DNA of 64,000 nucleotides from Brachionus koreanus (GCA_016987375.1 PJRA01000453.1:1270148-1334147); one strand, 5' to 3'. Shown: positions 35,901 through 48,552, counted from the stretch's first letter. The notes: generated by a model from the letters alone, not told the origin. Numbers and translations: made by a program.

Positions 35901-38900
35901 AAAGCAACTTCTCAATGATTAAATAGCAGCAGTCATTGCAGCATTCATTTATAGTTTCATTATTAATAACATGCCATAACTAATAACTTTGCAAATTCAG
36001 CATAATTTAAGATTTTGCTTATCCTAAACAGACTTTAAGTAGTGATACGAATCTGAATGTTGCACCATGTTGCATTTATTAAACTAGTAAAATCTAAAAA
36101 AAATATATATAAGCTTTTTTTTCCTAGGCATTTATTTCTGTTCTATTTTCATGTTTTGAAAAATTTACAATTTCACAAATCAACATTGTTTATGCGATAT
36201 TTCAGAAAAATTTTATTTTTATTTTAGTGTTTCAAGCTTTACTAATTTTAAAAAACTAAAATAAAATATTTGAAAATACTAAAGTATGAACATGTAAAAT
36301 AAAAACAATTTTGTCTTTTTTATTCTGTTCTAAAAGCTGATATTGAGTTAATTTGACTCGGCAAACTTTGTTATTTTAAATAAAATTTTCAAAAATTTAA
36401 AAATTTTATAAATTACTTAGTTTTATTCCATATAATCATTTTTTATCTTGTTTTTTTGAAAGCACTTGGCTTCAATCGCAAGGTCAATTGATTGAAGTTT
36501 TACTCAAAATATGGTGTGATGAAAAATTTCATGAAAAACATTCAAAAATCGATAATTTAAATCACATATATTGGAAAGAGCCAATTTATGTGCTTAAAAT
36601 ATTACTCAAATATCATGAAATTCAATTAGAACTGCACACTAGAAACCAAGCTGACTATCCAATAAATTCTAACATAGAACTATTGTTTAAATTATTAATT
36701 GCTTTTCATCAAAAATCTTTAAGTCAATTTGAATTTTTTCGTCTTTATCTAAGTCAACGTGTGGCCAAAGAATACTCGATTCAACTCAAACGAGATATTT
36801 TTTTTACTTTTGTACAAATATTCACCGATACAAATTTAAATACAATATACACTCAAAAATTAAAATCATCAATATTAGAATATATACTTATTCCATGTTT
36901 TACATATTCGTTTGAAAACGGAGAACATGAAGCTTTAATTGGCGGTGCACCGAATCCTGACATCGACTCATCAGATAATATCATATCGGTCTTTATTAAT
37001 AACGTAGTCGATCCAGATCAAAATCACGTTTATTCAGACTCAGTAAGAATTCATTTGCTTCAATTGTCTTCTTTGTTTGTTCAACATGCTCACGATTATA
37101 TACACAATGTTAACAACAAAAAACAAGGCACTAAATTGCGTCGTCTAATGACATTTGCTTGGCCATCTCTTTTGGCCAAAACATGTGTTGATCCATTCAA
37201 TAAATATCACGGTCTTTTACTACTTAGCTATATTATATCCAAATTTGCCATTCACAAACGAATAGTATTTCAAGTATTTCATTCATTGCTAAAAGCCTAT
37301 GCTCCAGAAGCTAAACAAGTCGTTAGACAAGCGCTCGAAATTCTGACACCCTCATTTCCTACAAGATCTGAAGACGGCTACATAACGCTTGCTTCATGGA
37401 CTAAAAAAATACTCATAGAAGAAAATCATTTGGTACCTCAATTAAGTCATTTGATATATATAATTGTGCGATATTTCAAAGTATTCTATTTTATACGCCA
37501 TATATTAATAAATCAGTTGATAGTTGCACTTCAAAAAGTTGGTCTATCTCAAAATTCAAACAATGAAAACAAATTGCTTATTGTCGATTTATGTGAAACA
37601 ATTCTAAAATGGGAAGCACAACGAATTATTGATTCACAAGATGCTAACTTTGATCAAAATACAAAAATTAAGCATCCAGATATTGTTAAACCATTTGACA
37701 AGCAAATTTGTGATTTTGTTATGAATTTTTTGATACGATTTGCATGTCAAATGGCACCACAAACAACCGATAGCTCACAAAATAGCAATCTAAACGAACA
37801 ATTGTGTAGAAAATGTTTGAATTTGTTTCAAATGGCAATTAAAAATGATCTATTGTCAAATTTTGATCTTAAACTTGAAATTTTGGACAAAATTTTAACA
37901 AATCTTGAGTCAACATTTGTTCAAAATCCACTTGTTAATAATATATTAGGTGTTCAAAATGTACAAGCAACACAAATAAATCTAAATCAAGTTTATATAT
38001 GTCTTGAAATATTGACTTTTTTGATCGAAAATACATCAAAACAAAAAATTCAATTAATACTCAAAAGTTTGCTTAGAGGATTTCAATACAGTATTGTGAG
38101 TACAAACGCCAAAGTAATTAAACTAATTGGTGTTATAATTGAAAAATTGATGTTGAACATACCCAACGAATTATTTAATACAATAACAAATGATAGTGAA
38201 ACATCGACTGAACCAATTTATTCTTTATTTGGACAACCAGACGGTGTTCTTTGTCGCATGATACTTGAAAGTTTGTCCTATTATGAAAAAATGAGTCTTA
38301 TAAATGCATCTGAAACTTCGAGTAACATTAATTTGGCTATCGATATATTAAACAATTGTCTGGTATTGATTAAGTCTGCATCTGTAAACAATAATCAATA
38401 TATTGATCGATTGATGGGACCAATAATGAAAATAATACAAAAATTGTATCGTGATCACTTGAATTCAATTGGTAGTGTGGGACAACTAGTTTCAAGTCAA
38501 GAAGGTGCCAATGTAATTCATGTTCAAAATTCGCTACAAACACAAAATTCACTTCAAGTTTATTCGTTTAGCGATTTGATTATTCAAGTTATTGATTTGG
38601 TTAAGAACAGAGTCGGTGTTATGAGCAGTGAAATGAGAAAAATATTTGTCAATCAAATTTTAGTTAATTTAATTGAAAAATCAATCGATTTAAGATTAAT
38701 CAAGTATCTAGTTAAACTGATTAACGATTGGATAAAAATGAATCAAGTGAACAATGTTTTACCAAATCAAATACCTACTATGAAAGAAAAACTAGTTCTT
38801 TTGCAAAAATTGACCATATGCATGGAAAAAAAATACTCGGACCAAGCCGAAATTCAATCAATATTTTTGGACACAATCAGCTTTGTATACCAGAATGATG

Positions 38901-41900
38901 CATATCTTGCACAGAATGAATTTAAATGTAAGCTAGAACAAGCGTTTTTACTTGGTATGAAAAGTTCAAATGTTAAAATGAGACAAAAATTTTACGATTT
39001 GTTTAATCGAAATTTTCAATCAAGTGATTTATATGAACGATTGTGTTTTATTATAGTAACACAAAATTGGGAACTATTTGGTACTTATTATTGGATAAAA
39101 CAGTGTATTCAATTAACACTTGGATCTTGTTACAATTCAAGTTTTGTGGGCACATTTGAGCCTAAATTTTTGAGTCTAATTGAAGCACAAAATTTGCCTA
39201 CAAATTACACTAATTCATCAATGCATACAGAAATCAATTCTCATAATTATCATATGCAAACTGAGGATCGACATTCAACTACATTAGATATTTGTCTACC
39301 ATCAATAGCTCCATTAAATTTTGAAATAGATTTTTATAAAAAAGGTATTTATTGTTTTTTTTTTCTTCTTTTTCGTTTTTCGTTTTCACTCTTATTTTTA
39401 ATTGATTTAAATTAAATTTAAATTTTTTTTTACTCTATTTTAAAAAAGACAAATTTTTGAACATCTATTCACAAGAAAATAACAACGAAGAAAACAAAGA
39501 ATCAATGGAAATCGATCAAAAATCTTTTAGAAACGATCTAATAACAAAATTGTTCAAAATAGAAAATTATCTATTAAAAAATGCAAAAAAAATCAAATTG
39601 TCTAATCTAATAGATCCTCTATGCAATATTTGTCACATAAATGTTGATCTATCTCATTCGATATGGACTCAAATTTTTTCAAAATTTTTCACTTTGTTTA
39701 ACGAAAAACAACAAATAAATCTAATTAATGAATTGACACCATTTTTTGCATCCGGAATTCATTGCATACAAAAAAATACGCATCTAAGTGTATTAAACAC
39801 ATTTTGTGAATCAATTGTAGAAAATGGTGAATTAAATTCACCTTTTGCACACATTCTCAAACCATCTCTTTTAAGCTATTTAGCTAAAAATCACAATTTA
39901 TGGCATAGATCTGTGCTTTTATGCGAAAATCAGTATTTAATTGAGTCAAATACAGATTTATTACAAGTTTTGATTCATCTATTAAATATTCTCAAAGAGG
40001 ATGACTTAAAAACAGGTCTTTTAATATTCAATAGGACAATAAATGATCCCACTCGAATAGCTTTGATATACGAGCAACAGGGTATGTATTTGCAAGCTCA
40101 AAAATTGTTCGAAGATATGATCTCAAAAAATATCGATTCGTATTTGAACGATAATTTGGGCAAAGAACAAGTTCTGGAATCAAATTTATGGGAAGAAAAA
40201 TGGGTAAGATGTTGTAAAGAACTGAATCAATGGAGTGAATTAAGTGAATACATATCGGCCAAAGATAACGATTTGAGTTTAAAATTAGAATGTGCTTGGA
40301 AATCTCAATCTGATTGGCAAATAATGAAAACTTGTTTAATTACACAAAAAGAAGCCAACATTCCAAAAGATCAGCTCTGGAAATGGTATTTGTATCAAGG
40401 CTACTATTTGGTTTGCAATCCTGATGATTTGCATCATTTGATGCTGCAAAGTCAATCGGTTTTTTCACTATCTGCAACAATTGAATCCAAAGTTGAAAAA
40501 TGCATGATATCTGCTTTGAAAGAATGGAGACGCTTGCCCAAATTGATAACACCTGCGCATACTTCACTGCTTCAGGCAGCTCAACAAATAATTGAATTAC
40601 AAGAAGCTTTTCAAATTCAACAAAATTTAATAGCAACACACATAAATCAAACACAAGCACTTCAAGAAACAAAAGGCATCATTAAAACTTGGCGAACTCG
40701 TTTGCCATTAATTAACGACGATCTTAGCTATTGGAACGATATATTTCAATGGCGACAATTTCATTATGAATCATTTACAAAGTATTTTGAAAAACCAAAT
40801 GGCAGCCAACAACAACCAAATTCAAACCAGGCAATGTTAGGCGTACATGCACTTGCCCAAGGTAATTTACTATTTTGATAAATTTTGAGTTTTTTTTTGT
40901 GGTTCAATTTAAATTTTTCCTAATCTAAAAAATAAAATTAGAGGAAATGTCTTTTTTAAAATTATTAAGAAATTTCAAAAAACTCTTTTCGACTAAAGTC
41001 TCTAAATTAAGGCAAATTGAAGTTTACGATCAAATTAAAATGATCATGCTCAAGAGTTATCACTGAAAAAAGATTTTAAAATATTTTTCAGTAAAAAATT
41101 TATTGCAGAAGCATGTTTTCAATGTAAACATTCAATGCTTAACTTGATTTTTTATGTCNNNNNNNNNNNNNNNNNNNNNNNNNNNNNNNNNNNNNNNNNN
41201 NNNNNNTGCTAAACATGAAAACATTTTTCTGCATTTAATTTTTCATTTAAAAAACTTCTTAGAAATATGTAAAAAAATTATATTTGAGCATGATCATAAA
41301 ATTTTGATCATAAGCTTCAATATGCCTAAATTAATTACATAAATTCGACTAAAAATAAATCCAATTATATTTAAATATTTCTAAATTTCGAATTTATTTT
41401 AAAAGAACAATTTTCGTTCAGAGCTTTTTATCCTAACCCCTCTCATCCACTATTTTTTTTTTTTAAACGAAAATATTAAATACAAAACAAAACAAATAAA
41501 CATTAAAAGTAGTCAAAAATGCATATTTTATTAATTTGAAAAAAAATCATTTAACACTAATAAACTTATATTTTAAAAAGGTATTGTTAATTTTGGCAAA
41601 ATTGCGCGAAAACAGCATTTGTATGACGTTTGCCTAGAAACATTGAACAAAATCCACAAAAAACAATCGGTACCCATAATTGATTGCTTCTTAAAGGTTA
41701 AACAAGAAATAAAATGCTATATTAATACATATGAATATTTGAGTCCAAAGCAAAGCAAAGAAATACTTGATTTAATTGAAGCGACCAATCTTCAATATTT
41801 TACAAAGGAAAGCGTAGCAGAATTAATATCTTTAAAAGCACAGTTTTTACAGTTGAATAATAAATTTGATGAGGCCAATCATTTATATTCGTTTTCAATT

Positions 41901-44548
41901 TATTTGAATGATTCATCAGCAAAATTATGGGGTGCATGGGCGGACTATTTAACTCAAGCGTTTGTAGATGTAACAAGTAGACAAGTGTATTCGTCACGTT
42001 CAATTGAGGCAGCCGAATCGGCTCTAATCGGCTTAATGAATGCTGCACGACACACTGGCGGCGAAGCAAAAACTCGCAAATATATTGCCAAAATATTCTG
42101 GTTGCTTAGCTATGACAACGAAAAAAGAGATCTCTTTAGCCAATTTGAAGCGCATGCTTTGTCAGCTATTGCGGTCCAAAATTGGATTCAATGGATTCCT
42201 CAATTGATAACACTAATTCTAAAAAATGACGACAACGGAAAATATTTGTACGGTCTTATAAATCAAATTATTCGTCAATATCCTCTAGCAGTCTATTATC
42301 CGCTTAGAACATTGTATTTCAAAATAAAACAAGACGAGCATGCTGACAAAATAAAACAACAATTGTTTTCGCAACAAAAGCACCAAGTTGACACTCAAAA
42401 CGAATTTAAAGAAGCTAAATCAAGCACATCATTTGATTCACTTGTACGTGGTGTTGTGGGTTTAATGCATGTTCAACGTGAAATGCATCCACTTTTATTT
42501 AATACTATTGAAGGCCTTATCGATCAGCTACTTATGCTCAAGTGTTCTTGGCACCAGGATTTACTCAAGAATTTTAAAAACACATTAAACTATGTGTACA
42601 CTTTTGCGTACGAAGTCAATCTAAACAGAAAGGTTGGTTTTAACATTTATAAAATAGTTTTAAATTTACTTTTTTATAAAAATAATTAAAATTAATCAGA
42701 AAGAATGAATGGGCTATGATCGAATTCAATCAAAAAATTATAATTACTAATTATTATTTTCTAGTTAGATTATATAAAAAATAATTTTAATTTTCAATTT
42801 TATTTTTTTAAATTTTTATGAGAAAAAAAATTCTATTAATTCAAAATTAAATTAGACTGAGTTAAAAAAAAAAACAAAAAAAAACAATAAATAGATAAAC
42901 GATATTTTAAATTTGATTTTTATTTTAAAATTTAAAATTTATATTATTAATATTAAATTCTTTTAAGAATGATTTTATTGAGACTATCGATCCATTCTCG
43001 ATCATATGGTTCAAAAGGATACACAAATTTTACGTTGATTTTCAATACCTTCAACTACCAAATCGATTGAATGCACAACAAAATTCTCCGTTGACAAGTA
43101 GCGCTTCTTCACCATTAACGCCAACATCAGCTGCTAGTCAACAAACCACAAGTAATTCATCGGGCGCTCAAAACCAACAAAACACACGACTTAAAAGCTT
43201 AATCGCCATTCTAAACGATCCTAATCATCAATCAACAAGACAAAAATTTCAACAAGATTTTCCTTTTAGCCAAAATACAGGCTCACAACAACAAATTAAT
43301 ATAAAAGTGTTTATAGATAAATTAAAATCTTGGATAAAAATGCTCCAAGTTTATAACGACCTAATGATACCTAAAACAAGTCTATTAGATGAACGATTTA
43401 AACTAGTGTCGCAATTTTGTTCGAGCACTGCTGAAATTGAACTACCCGGTGAGTATTTGGTTCCACGATCGACAAATTACTACGTTAAAATAAGTAGATT
43501 TTTGCCAATATATGAATCAGTTGAAAAGCATCAAATATTTTGCAGACGCATATCAATACGTGGCCATAATGGAAAAATATATCCATTTTTAATCATGAAT
43601 GAGCCAAATCATTTTTATGAATCAAGAAAAGAAGAGCATTGCTTGCAAGTATTTCGAATCATGAATACTTATTTGAACAAACAAAAAGAAAGCTCAAGTA
43701 GATCATTGAATTTTATTACACCAAGAATGGTCAGTTTATCCTATGATTTTCGAATGGTAGAAGACGAACCTAGTTCATTGAGTCTTCTAGACATTATAGG
43801 ACCTGATCTAAAACAAAAATGTTTGGATGCATATTTTTGCGAGCGCAGTACAAACTCAAAACTTGAGTTATTTAAGTTCATTAACGAGTCTATTTTGACA
43901 AAAAATTTTCTCAAAAAATGGGCAACTCAAAAATATACAAATTCTTGTGATTATTTCAATTTTAGAAAATTGTTCACTCAGCAATTGTCAATTTATAATA
44001 TTAGTGAATTTATTTTGGGTTTAAGCAGTCTGAAACCGAGCCAGTTTTATTTGAGTCAAAGTTCAGCTATTTGTCAAACAATTCGATACAAATTTGATTT
44101 AGATGAAAAATTGTCTCAAAGTTCGAAAATCGTTCCGTTTCGTTTGACACCCAATCTACTTGAATTTATTCAACAAGCTTCTGTTTATGGACAAATGGGA
44201 GCTGCAATGACAGCTTTTGCAAAATGCTTATACCAGCCACAATATGGATTTATTTGGATATTGAGAACCATACTAAAAGATGAAATACTTTATGCACTAA
44301 TAAGAAAAAAACATGAAGACTCAATTAAAAGTGCAACACAATTATCTATTTCCAATTTGAGTTTCGAATCAGAACAAGAAAATGTGGTAACTTTAGTAAA
44401 CAAGCTAGTTGGAACTATTGAATTAAGACTAAAAGAATGTGCAAATATGGATAATGGTAAGAATTATATTTTAAATGAGTTAATTCCAAAAGCGATGAAA
44501 ATTGAAAACTTATGCGAAATAGATCCAAATTGGTTTCCATGGTTTTAG
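29931..44548 (+). CDS. TRRAP: TRRAP / Tra1, pseudokinase scaffold of SAGA and NuA4/TIP60 complexes
   Basis: Ten exons with consistent phases: 29931-30975, 31038-31306, 31367-32925, 32997-33675, 33757-33909, 34082-35334, 36463-39344, 39449-40861, 41581-42632 and 42968-44548. The product is about 3961 residues; human TRRAP is about 3860, so this is full length. TRRAP is a nuclear PIKK-family scaffold that recruits histone acetyltransferases to activators. Exons 1-8 encode the HEAT and FAT solenoid (for example ENEENVILCLKIIVEFYKN near residue 120). Exon 9 starts in the FAT part (QGIVNFGKIARK over the splice). Exon 10 holds the kinase-like domain, with RRISIRGHNGKIYPFLI and RFLPIYE but no catalytic HxD/DFG equivalents, as expected of this pseudokinase, and ends in a FATC-like tail, DPNWFPWF. 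Intron 2 (31307-31366) is 60 nt, divisible by three and stop-free. Introns 6 and 8 are long and carry fold-back repeats. AATAAA at 44558-44563 and 44628-44633. Confidence 0.97.
35335..36462. repeat. TRRAP intron 6 with imperfect fold-back repeat
   Basis: This 1128-nt intron contains inverted similar segments. About 35499-35570 pairs with the reverse complement of about 35818-35867, sharing TTTTGTGAAATTT, AGAGCA and ATGCTA blocks. TGCAACATTC near 35597 pairs with GAATGTTGCA near 36055. The arrangement resembles a decayed non-autonomous DNA transposon inserted in the intron. Exact ends were not found. Confidence 0.45.
40988..41353. repeat. Fold-back (inverted repeat) element in TRRAP intron 8
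   Basis: Left arm 41011-41054 and right arm 41283-41325 are inverted copies (the right arm, reverse complemented, shares GATCATGCTCAA and TTGAAG). The arms continue inward with a second matching block (GCAGAAGCATGTTTTCA near 41107 against the complement of a segment near 41209-41230). The apex falls in the 48-N gap. The ten bases TTCGACTAAA occur directly repeated outside both arms (40988-40997 and 41344-41353), as a target-site duplication would. A third, solo copy of the arm lies at about 44731-44800 after TRRAP. Confidence 0.65.
41159..41206. other. Assembly gap (48 N)
   Basis: A run of 48 unknown bases at the tip of the fold-back element in TRRAP intron 8, presumably lost because of the hairpin. 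It does not touch coding sequence. Confidence 0.99.
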
Positions 44549-44730
44549 AGTCAATTGAATAAAATTAAATCTTATTGTAAATATTTTTTTTAATTTAAAA
44601 GCAAATTTTTTTTTTCTATTTCAAAATAATAAAATTAAAATAATTTGGATTGATTTTGATTTGGTTTTAATTGATAACTAAAAGTTTAATTTGCAAAAGA
44701 AAATTTAAAATTGAGAATTAAATTAAATTG

Positions 44731-44800
44731 ATGGCAAATTGAAGTTTATCATCAAAATTTTATGATCATGTTCAAATATATAATTTTTTTACAAATTTAG
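44731..44800 (+). repeat. Solo copy of the TRRAP-intron fold-back arm
   Basis: Begins GGCAAATTGAAGTTTATCAT and continues with TTATGATCATGTTCAAATAT, matching both arms of the element in TRRAP intron 8. It shows that the arm belongs to a dispersed repeat family. Confidence 0.6.
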
Positions 44801-45163
44801 GTTGATCAGGTGATTTAAATATAAACATATTCAAGGTTTTCAAAAAAAAAACTAAGTGTATACATACATACATAGAAAAACATGTTTCATGTGTATCATA
44901 ACATTTTTATTCATATCTAGTTATTGTGCATAATTCTGCATCCAGAAATCTTTTGCTGAACTTTGCAGATTTGAAGTATTTAATTGAGTTAAATACGAGA
45001 GAAAATTCAAAAATGGTCAAATAAAATTATCTATTTGCTTCTAAGAATCATGGATCATTGCTGGTGGTTTCTATCTCACTTTTAGCAAACTAATATGATG
45101 ATGTTTCGGTTTTTCTATTTTACAAAAATTTACACATAAAACTGTAAGTTTAACAAATTTTAC
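44801..45163. other. Intergenic, no gene seen
   Basis: AT-rich sequence after the TRRAP 3' end, with no convincing ORF. The short TACATACATACA repeat near 44861 is the only pattern. Confidence 0.4.
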
Positions 45164-46145
45164 TTAAAATCTAATAATTAAATTTGGTAATTTACGAAGA
45201 TTCTCGTTTAAATGTTTTGATGGTTTTTTACAACAAACTATTAAAAAGATTACGTAGATAGGAGCAATCAATAATAATATGTTAAAATAAATTAATTTGA
45301 TATTATAAAGTCTTTTATTAATATCAATTAATATTACAAAATTTACATTTTTTAGTATTGAACTAAAAAAAATCAATTCAGAAACTTGTTAAGTTTTTTT
45401 TGATTAGTCTTGAATATTATAACCCTTCTTAATTTTATTAATAACAATTGGAATTAAATTTTTGAATACTAAAGAAGATGATAAGTCAATCAATAAATTA
45501 ACATAAAAGACAGAACGACGATAATAATCATATATCAAAAAAATTCAACCAAGAATCGATTTAGGTCCAAATCTACCATTCGATAGTCAGCATGATAAAA
45601 AAACTGCCAAATATTGTACCAATCGTTTTTACAAGCATGTCGACTAAAAAATTTTAATTCTGAATAATTTTCAATAATTGCTTTGATTTTATTAATTATT
45701 GCGATAATTAAATCAATTAGAAGATCTAAAACCATCAGTAGTTTTGTTCTCGATGTTTCAATAATATCTACAAGATCATTTTTTAGCCTATCCATTTTAA
45801 AGTTATTTATCTAAAACTTTTGAAATCTTGAAATTTAACTTTCATTCGCTATATACTTATTTAAAATTTTTAAATCTTTGTTTTTATCTAAGAATAATTT
45901 TAAGTGACCAACATCCCAACCATTTTTTTTTTTTATAATTGAAACTACAATCCCAGAACGCTGAAACCATTCATTGGGAATATGGTTCAGTAATTCTTTT
46001 CTGGAAAAGCGTAAAGTAGCAAGATCGATCAAATACTTTTTCCATTTTGATTTTTAGTATTTTTTGATTCTTCATTAAATTTTATCAATTTATCTAAACT
46101 TAAGTTTATGTTAGCATCCCATTGAAATCGACTAATTAATTCCAT
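45164..46145 (-). CDS. Possible multi-exon membrane-protein gene or its remnant
   Basis: Three successive minus-strand ORF blocks have coding-like composition. Block one (46145-45835) starts ATG at 46145, shows RFQWDANINLSLDKLIKF and, after an apparent frame change near 46030, LRFSRKELLNHIPNEWFQRS and GWDVGHLKLFLDKNKDL. Block two (about 45795-45535) reads SRHACKNDWYNIWQFFYHAD. Block three (about 45360-45164) follows a TTTTTTTTAG acceptor and has a hydrophobic segment, YFNILLLIAPIYVIFLIVCC, like a C-terminal membrane anchor. No family is recognised, and the frame change in block one argues for a decayed copy. The exon joins are my guess. Confidence 0.3.
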
Positions 46146-46356
46146 ATTGTTGCATTTGAAAATATCTACCACTTTCAAGATCTACCAAGAGTACTATTAA
46201 TTAAGCTTAACTGCCAATAAATCTTTGTTTAGGGCCCCATCTTTCAGACCAAAAATGTTAATATAAGAACCTCTTTTATATTTTGAAAATATTTAAATTA
46301 AAGTCACTAGCATAAACAAAAAAAATATTAAGGTGTCTCTCAAAGAAGCTTTCTTA

Positions 46357-46388
46357 TTAGGGTTTAGGGTTGGGCCTAACCTAACCCT
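46357..46388. repeat. Head-to-head telomere-like motif
   Basis: TTAGGGTTTAGGGTT is followed after a few bases by CCTAACCTAACCCT, so two short telomere-like tracts face each other. It is too short for a telomere and lies inside the repeat-rich region. Confidence 0.6.
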
Positions 46389-46982
46389 CAAATCGATGGT
46401 TACATTTACAAAGTCTTCCAATAAAGAGGTTTTTTTTCAATTGTGATTCTCGGGAGATAAAATCTACATTTTCTTTTTTACTTTTTGTTGACCTTATGAA
46501 TCAGTAAATCACAATCTGATCTCCTTTTTAGTATAAATGTTCTCTTTTTGACTTTTATATTCACCTGAAAAGAGATTAAGTATCTTATTTTCCTCATCTT
46601 GCGGCGATTTAGCTGTCGAGGAAACCATATAACAAAGATTAGGCCTATCAAATGAACAAAAAAAATTTACTTAACACTTAATTGTTTTTACTGAAGAGGC
46701 ACGCTTTGTCCGATTTAGAAAAAAAAATTTCTTAAGCAAAATTGTGCAGTCATTGATAAGATGCCGCGCAATAGCTTGTGTTTTGCTGAACAAGTGAACC
46801 AATGCTTTTCTTCGTTCAAAGAATTTCATCCCTTTTAAGTAGCTGAATAATTGATTTTAAAGTATAAAATTGTTGCTATCAATTTTTTCCTCGTTCATTA
46901 TTTACAAAAATTTAGTTGAAGCTGTATCTAGTTATGTACATCAATATTCGATTTTGTACATCAATACCCGTTAGCGGTTTGT
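46389..46982. other. Repeat-rich intergenic stretch, no gene seen
   Basis: About 600 bp between the telomere-like motif and repeat copy A. Short ORFs only, without recognisable protein features. Confidence 0.4.
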
Positions 46983-47280
46983 GGTTAGGGTTTAGGGTTG
47001 CCTAGATTTTACTATAAAAAATAGTAAAAAAAAATCTAGCTATTAAGTTTGTCAAGTCTGTCTGTCCGTCCGTCCGTCAGTTGACAGGCCAAAATCGTCA
47101 AACGGAATGAGCTAGAGAGCTGAATTTTTGTACAGACAATGTCCAAGTGATGAGAAGGTGGCTTGCAAAAAATCAGAGCGATAGGCCACTCTCTTCTCAA
47201 AATAGGACAATTTTACGATAAAAAACGTCGATTTACGGACAAACAAAAGGATGTTTCACAAAACCAATACGAAATTTGAT
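46983..47280 (+). repeat. Dispersed transposon-like repeat, copy A
   Basis: Begins GGTTAGGGTTTAGGGTTGCC, followed by an 11-13 bp hairpin (CTAGATTTTACTAT ... ATAGTA...AATCTAG), then CTGTCTGTCCGTCCGTCCGTC and a unique body (GGAATGAGCTAGAGAGCTGAA, GTGATGAGAAGGTGGCTTGC). It aligns over about 290 bp with copy B at 48553, at close to nine bases in ten by eye. The right end seen in copy B is absent, so this copy is truncated. It encodes no protein. Confidence 0.75.
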
Positions 47281-47409
47281 TATCATCGTCTTCCCTATAT
47301 TTCTCTACTGCATTATTTTTAAACTGCATTTTTTTTAAATTGTTTGTATTTTGAGTTTGCAAAAAAAATCGTAATTGCATATGAATTGCAAAACCTAGCT
47401 CATATAAAT

Positions 47410-48280
47410 AAAGCTTAATGCTTAAAATATTTTATTAAAACTTTTTGTGTTAATTTTTAAATAAAATTAGTTATAAATCGAAAATTTCTAAGTTAATTAT
47501 ATTTATTTAATTTAAAAAAAATTAATATTATTGAAAAATAATCAAGGTAATATCACATTTCATTTTATTCATTGAGTTTTTTGTTGTGCATGTATTGGTC
47601 GAAGTATTACATATTGGTGTAGCTCCTGTGCAATCACTATTTGTTAAGCAAGCTTTACAAGAACCAGTACTGATTAAAGTATCACAAATTGGTTTGGTAG
47701 GATCAAGGCAATCACTTCTATCTCTGCAAGCTCTGAAAAACCCAAACCCAAGACCAAATGCAGGAACACAGAATGGTTTGGTAGATTCAGGGCATTCACT
47801 CCTTTTAGTACAAGGTCTGCAAGTACCATTCACGCCTGTTGTATCTCAAATAAATGCGATAGGATTAAGGCATTCACTATTTATTAAGCAAGCTCTGCAA
47901 GTACCATTCCCGCTTGAAGTATCACAAAATGGTTTGGTAGGTTCACTTTTTTCAAGGGAATGCAAATTTAAATACTAAAGAAATATTTAAGATTAAAAAG
48001 GTAAGAATTTTTATTCTCATTATCTAAAAATAATTATTTTGAATAATTTAAAACAAATGGATTTAAAACACTATTAACGATTTTTGAAAATCTCTACTTT
48101 TATTTAAGTAACTATTTTTATTAAGCTTTCTCCGATAACTAAATTTATGGTTTTTAGAAATGGAACGATCCGATTTTTATTGCTTATTTTATAAATAAAC
48201 CTAAAGCTTAATGCTTAAAATATTTTTTTAAAAGTTTTAGAAAATCTGTGCTAATTTTTAAACAAAATTTCTTAAAAAAA
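47410..48280. repeat. Direct repeat pair flanking the Cys-repeat fragment
   Basis: The segments 47410-47480 and 48209-48280 share AAAGCTTAATGCTTAAAATA and a following TTAATTTTTAAA block in the same orientation. They bracket the Cys-repeat pseudogene, so the fragment may have been moved or duplicated together with this repeat. Confidence 0.5.
47528..47978 (-). pseudogene. Fragment of a cysteine-repeat (extracellular-type) protein
   Basis: The minus-strand frame encodes at least three repeats of a Cys pattern, each roughly CxxCxxxSxCxxPTKPxCDTxxxxGTC (for example CRDRSDCLDPTKPICDT and CKACLTNSDCTGATPICNT). Such repeats are typical of secreted disulfide-rich proteins. The frame is broken: in-frame TGA at 47848-47846 stands exactly where the repeat needs a Cys codon (TGT/TGC), and further upstream the frame slips near 47955. 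No signal peptide or start is visible. It is flanked by two direct copies of another repeat (47410-47480 and 48209-48280). Remnant of a gene, or an exon island of one. Confidence 0.6.
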
Positions 48281-48552
48281 TTAAACAAGCTCTGTTCATT
48301 CAATTTTGGTTGCCTCTTGACAAAAGTTGAACACGTGTCGACAATATGTAAGGTTGTTTTTTTTTAGTTAAATCCTGTACCAATACGTACATTAACTACT
48401 TTTGTTTTCAAAAATGATTTTTATTCAATGCCGACAAAATGAAAGGTTGACAACAAGAAACTAAAAATCAAATTTAAAAAAATAAACAAACATTTTTCAT
48501 TTATTAATTTTATTCAGTTATATTTTTATCGTATTGAATCGATTGACTCGGC

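Noticed and set aside
37470..37540. Possible 36-nt intron inside TRRAP exon 7 (GTATTC ... AATCAG)
   Set aside because: The translated stretch RYFKVFYFIRHILINQL aligns with the continuous human TRRAP sequence, so it is coding.
41154..41342. ORF crossing the second N run
   Set aside because: Lies in a TRRAP intron inside a fold-back repeat and is mostly unknown bases.
47586..47978. 130-codon plus-strand ORF
   Set aside because: Shadow of the minus-strand Cys-repeat frame, which has the clear CxxC repeat pattern.
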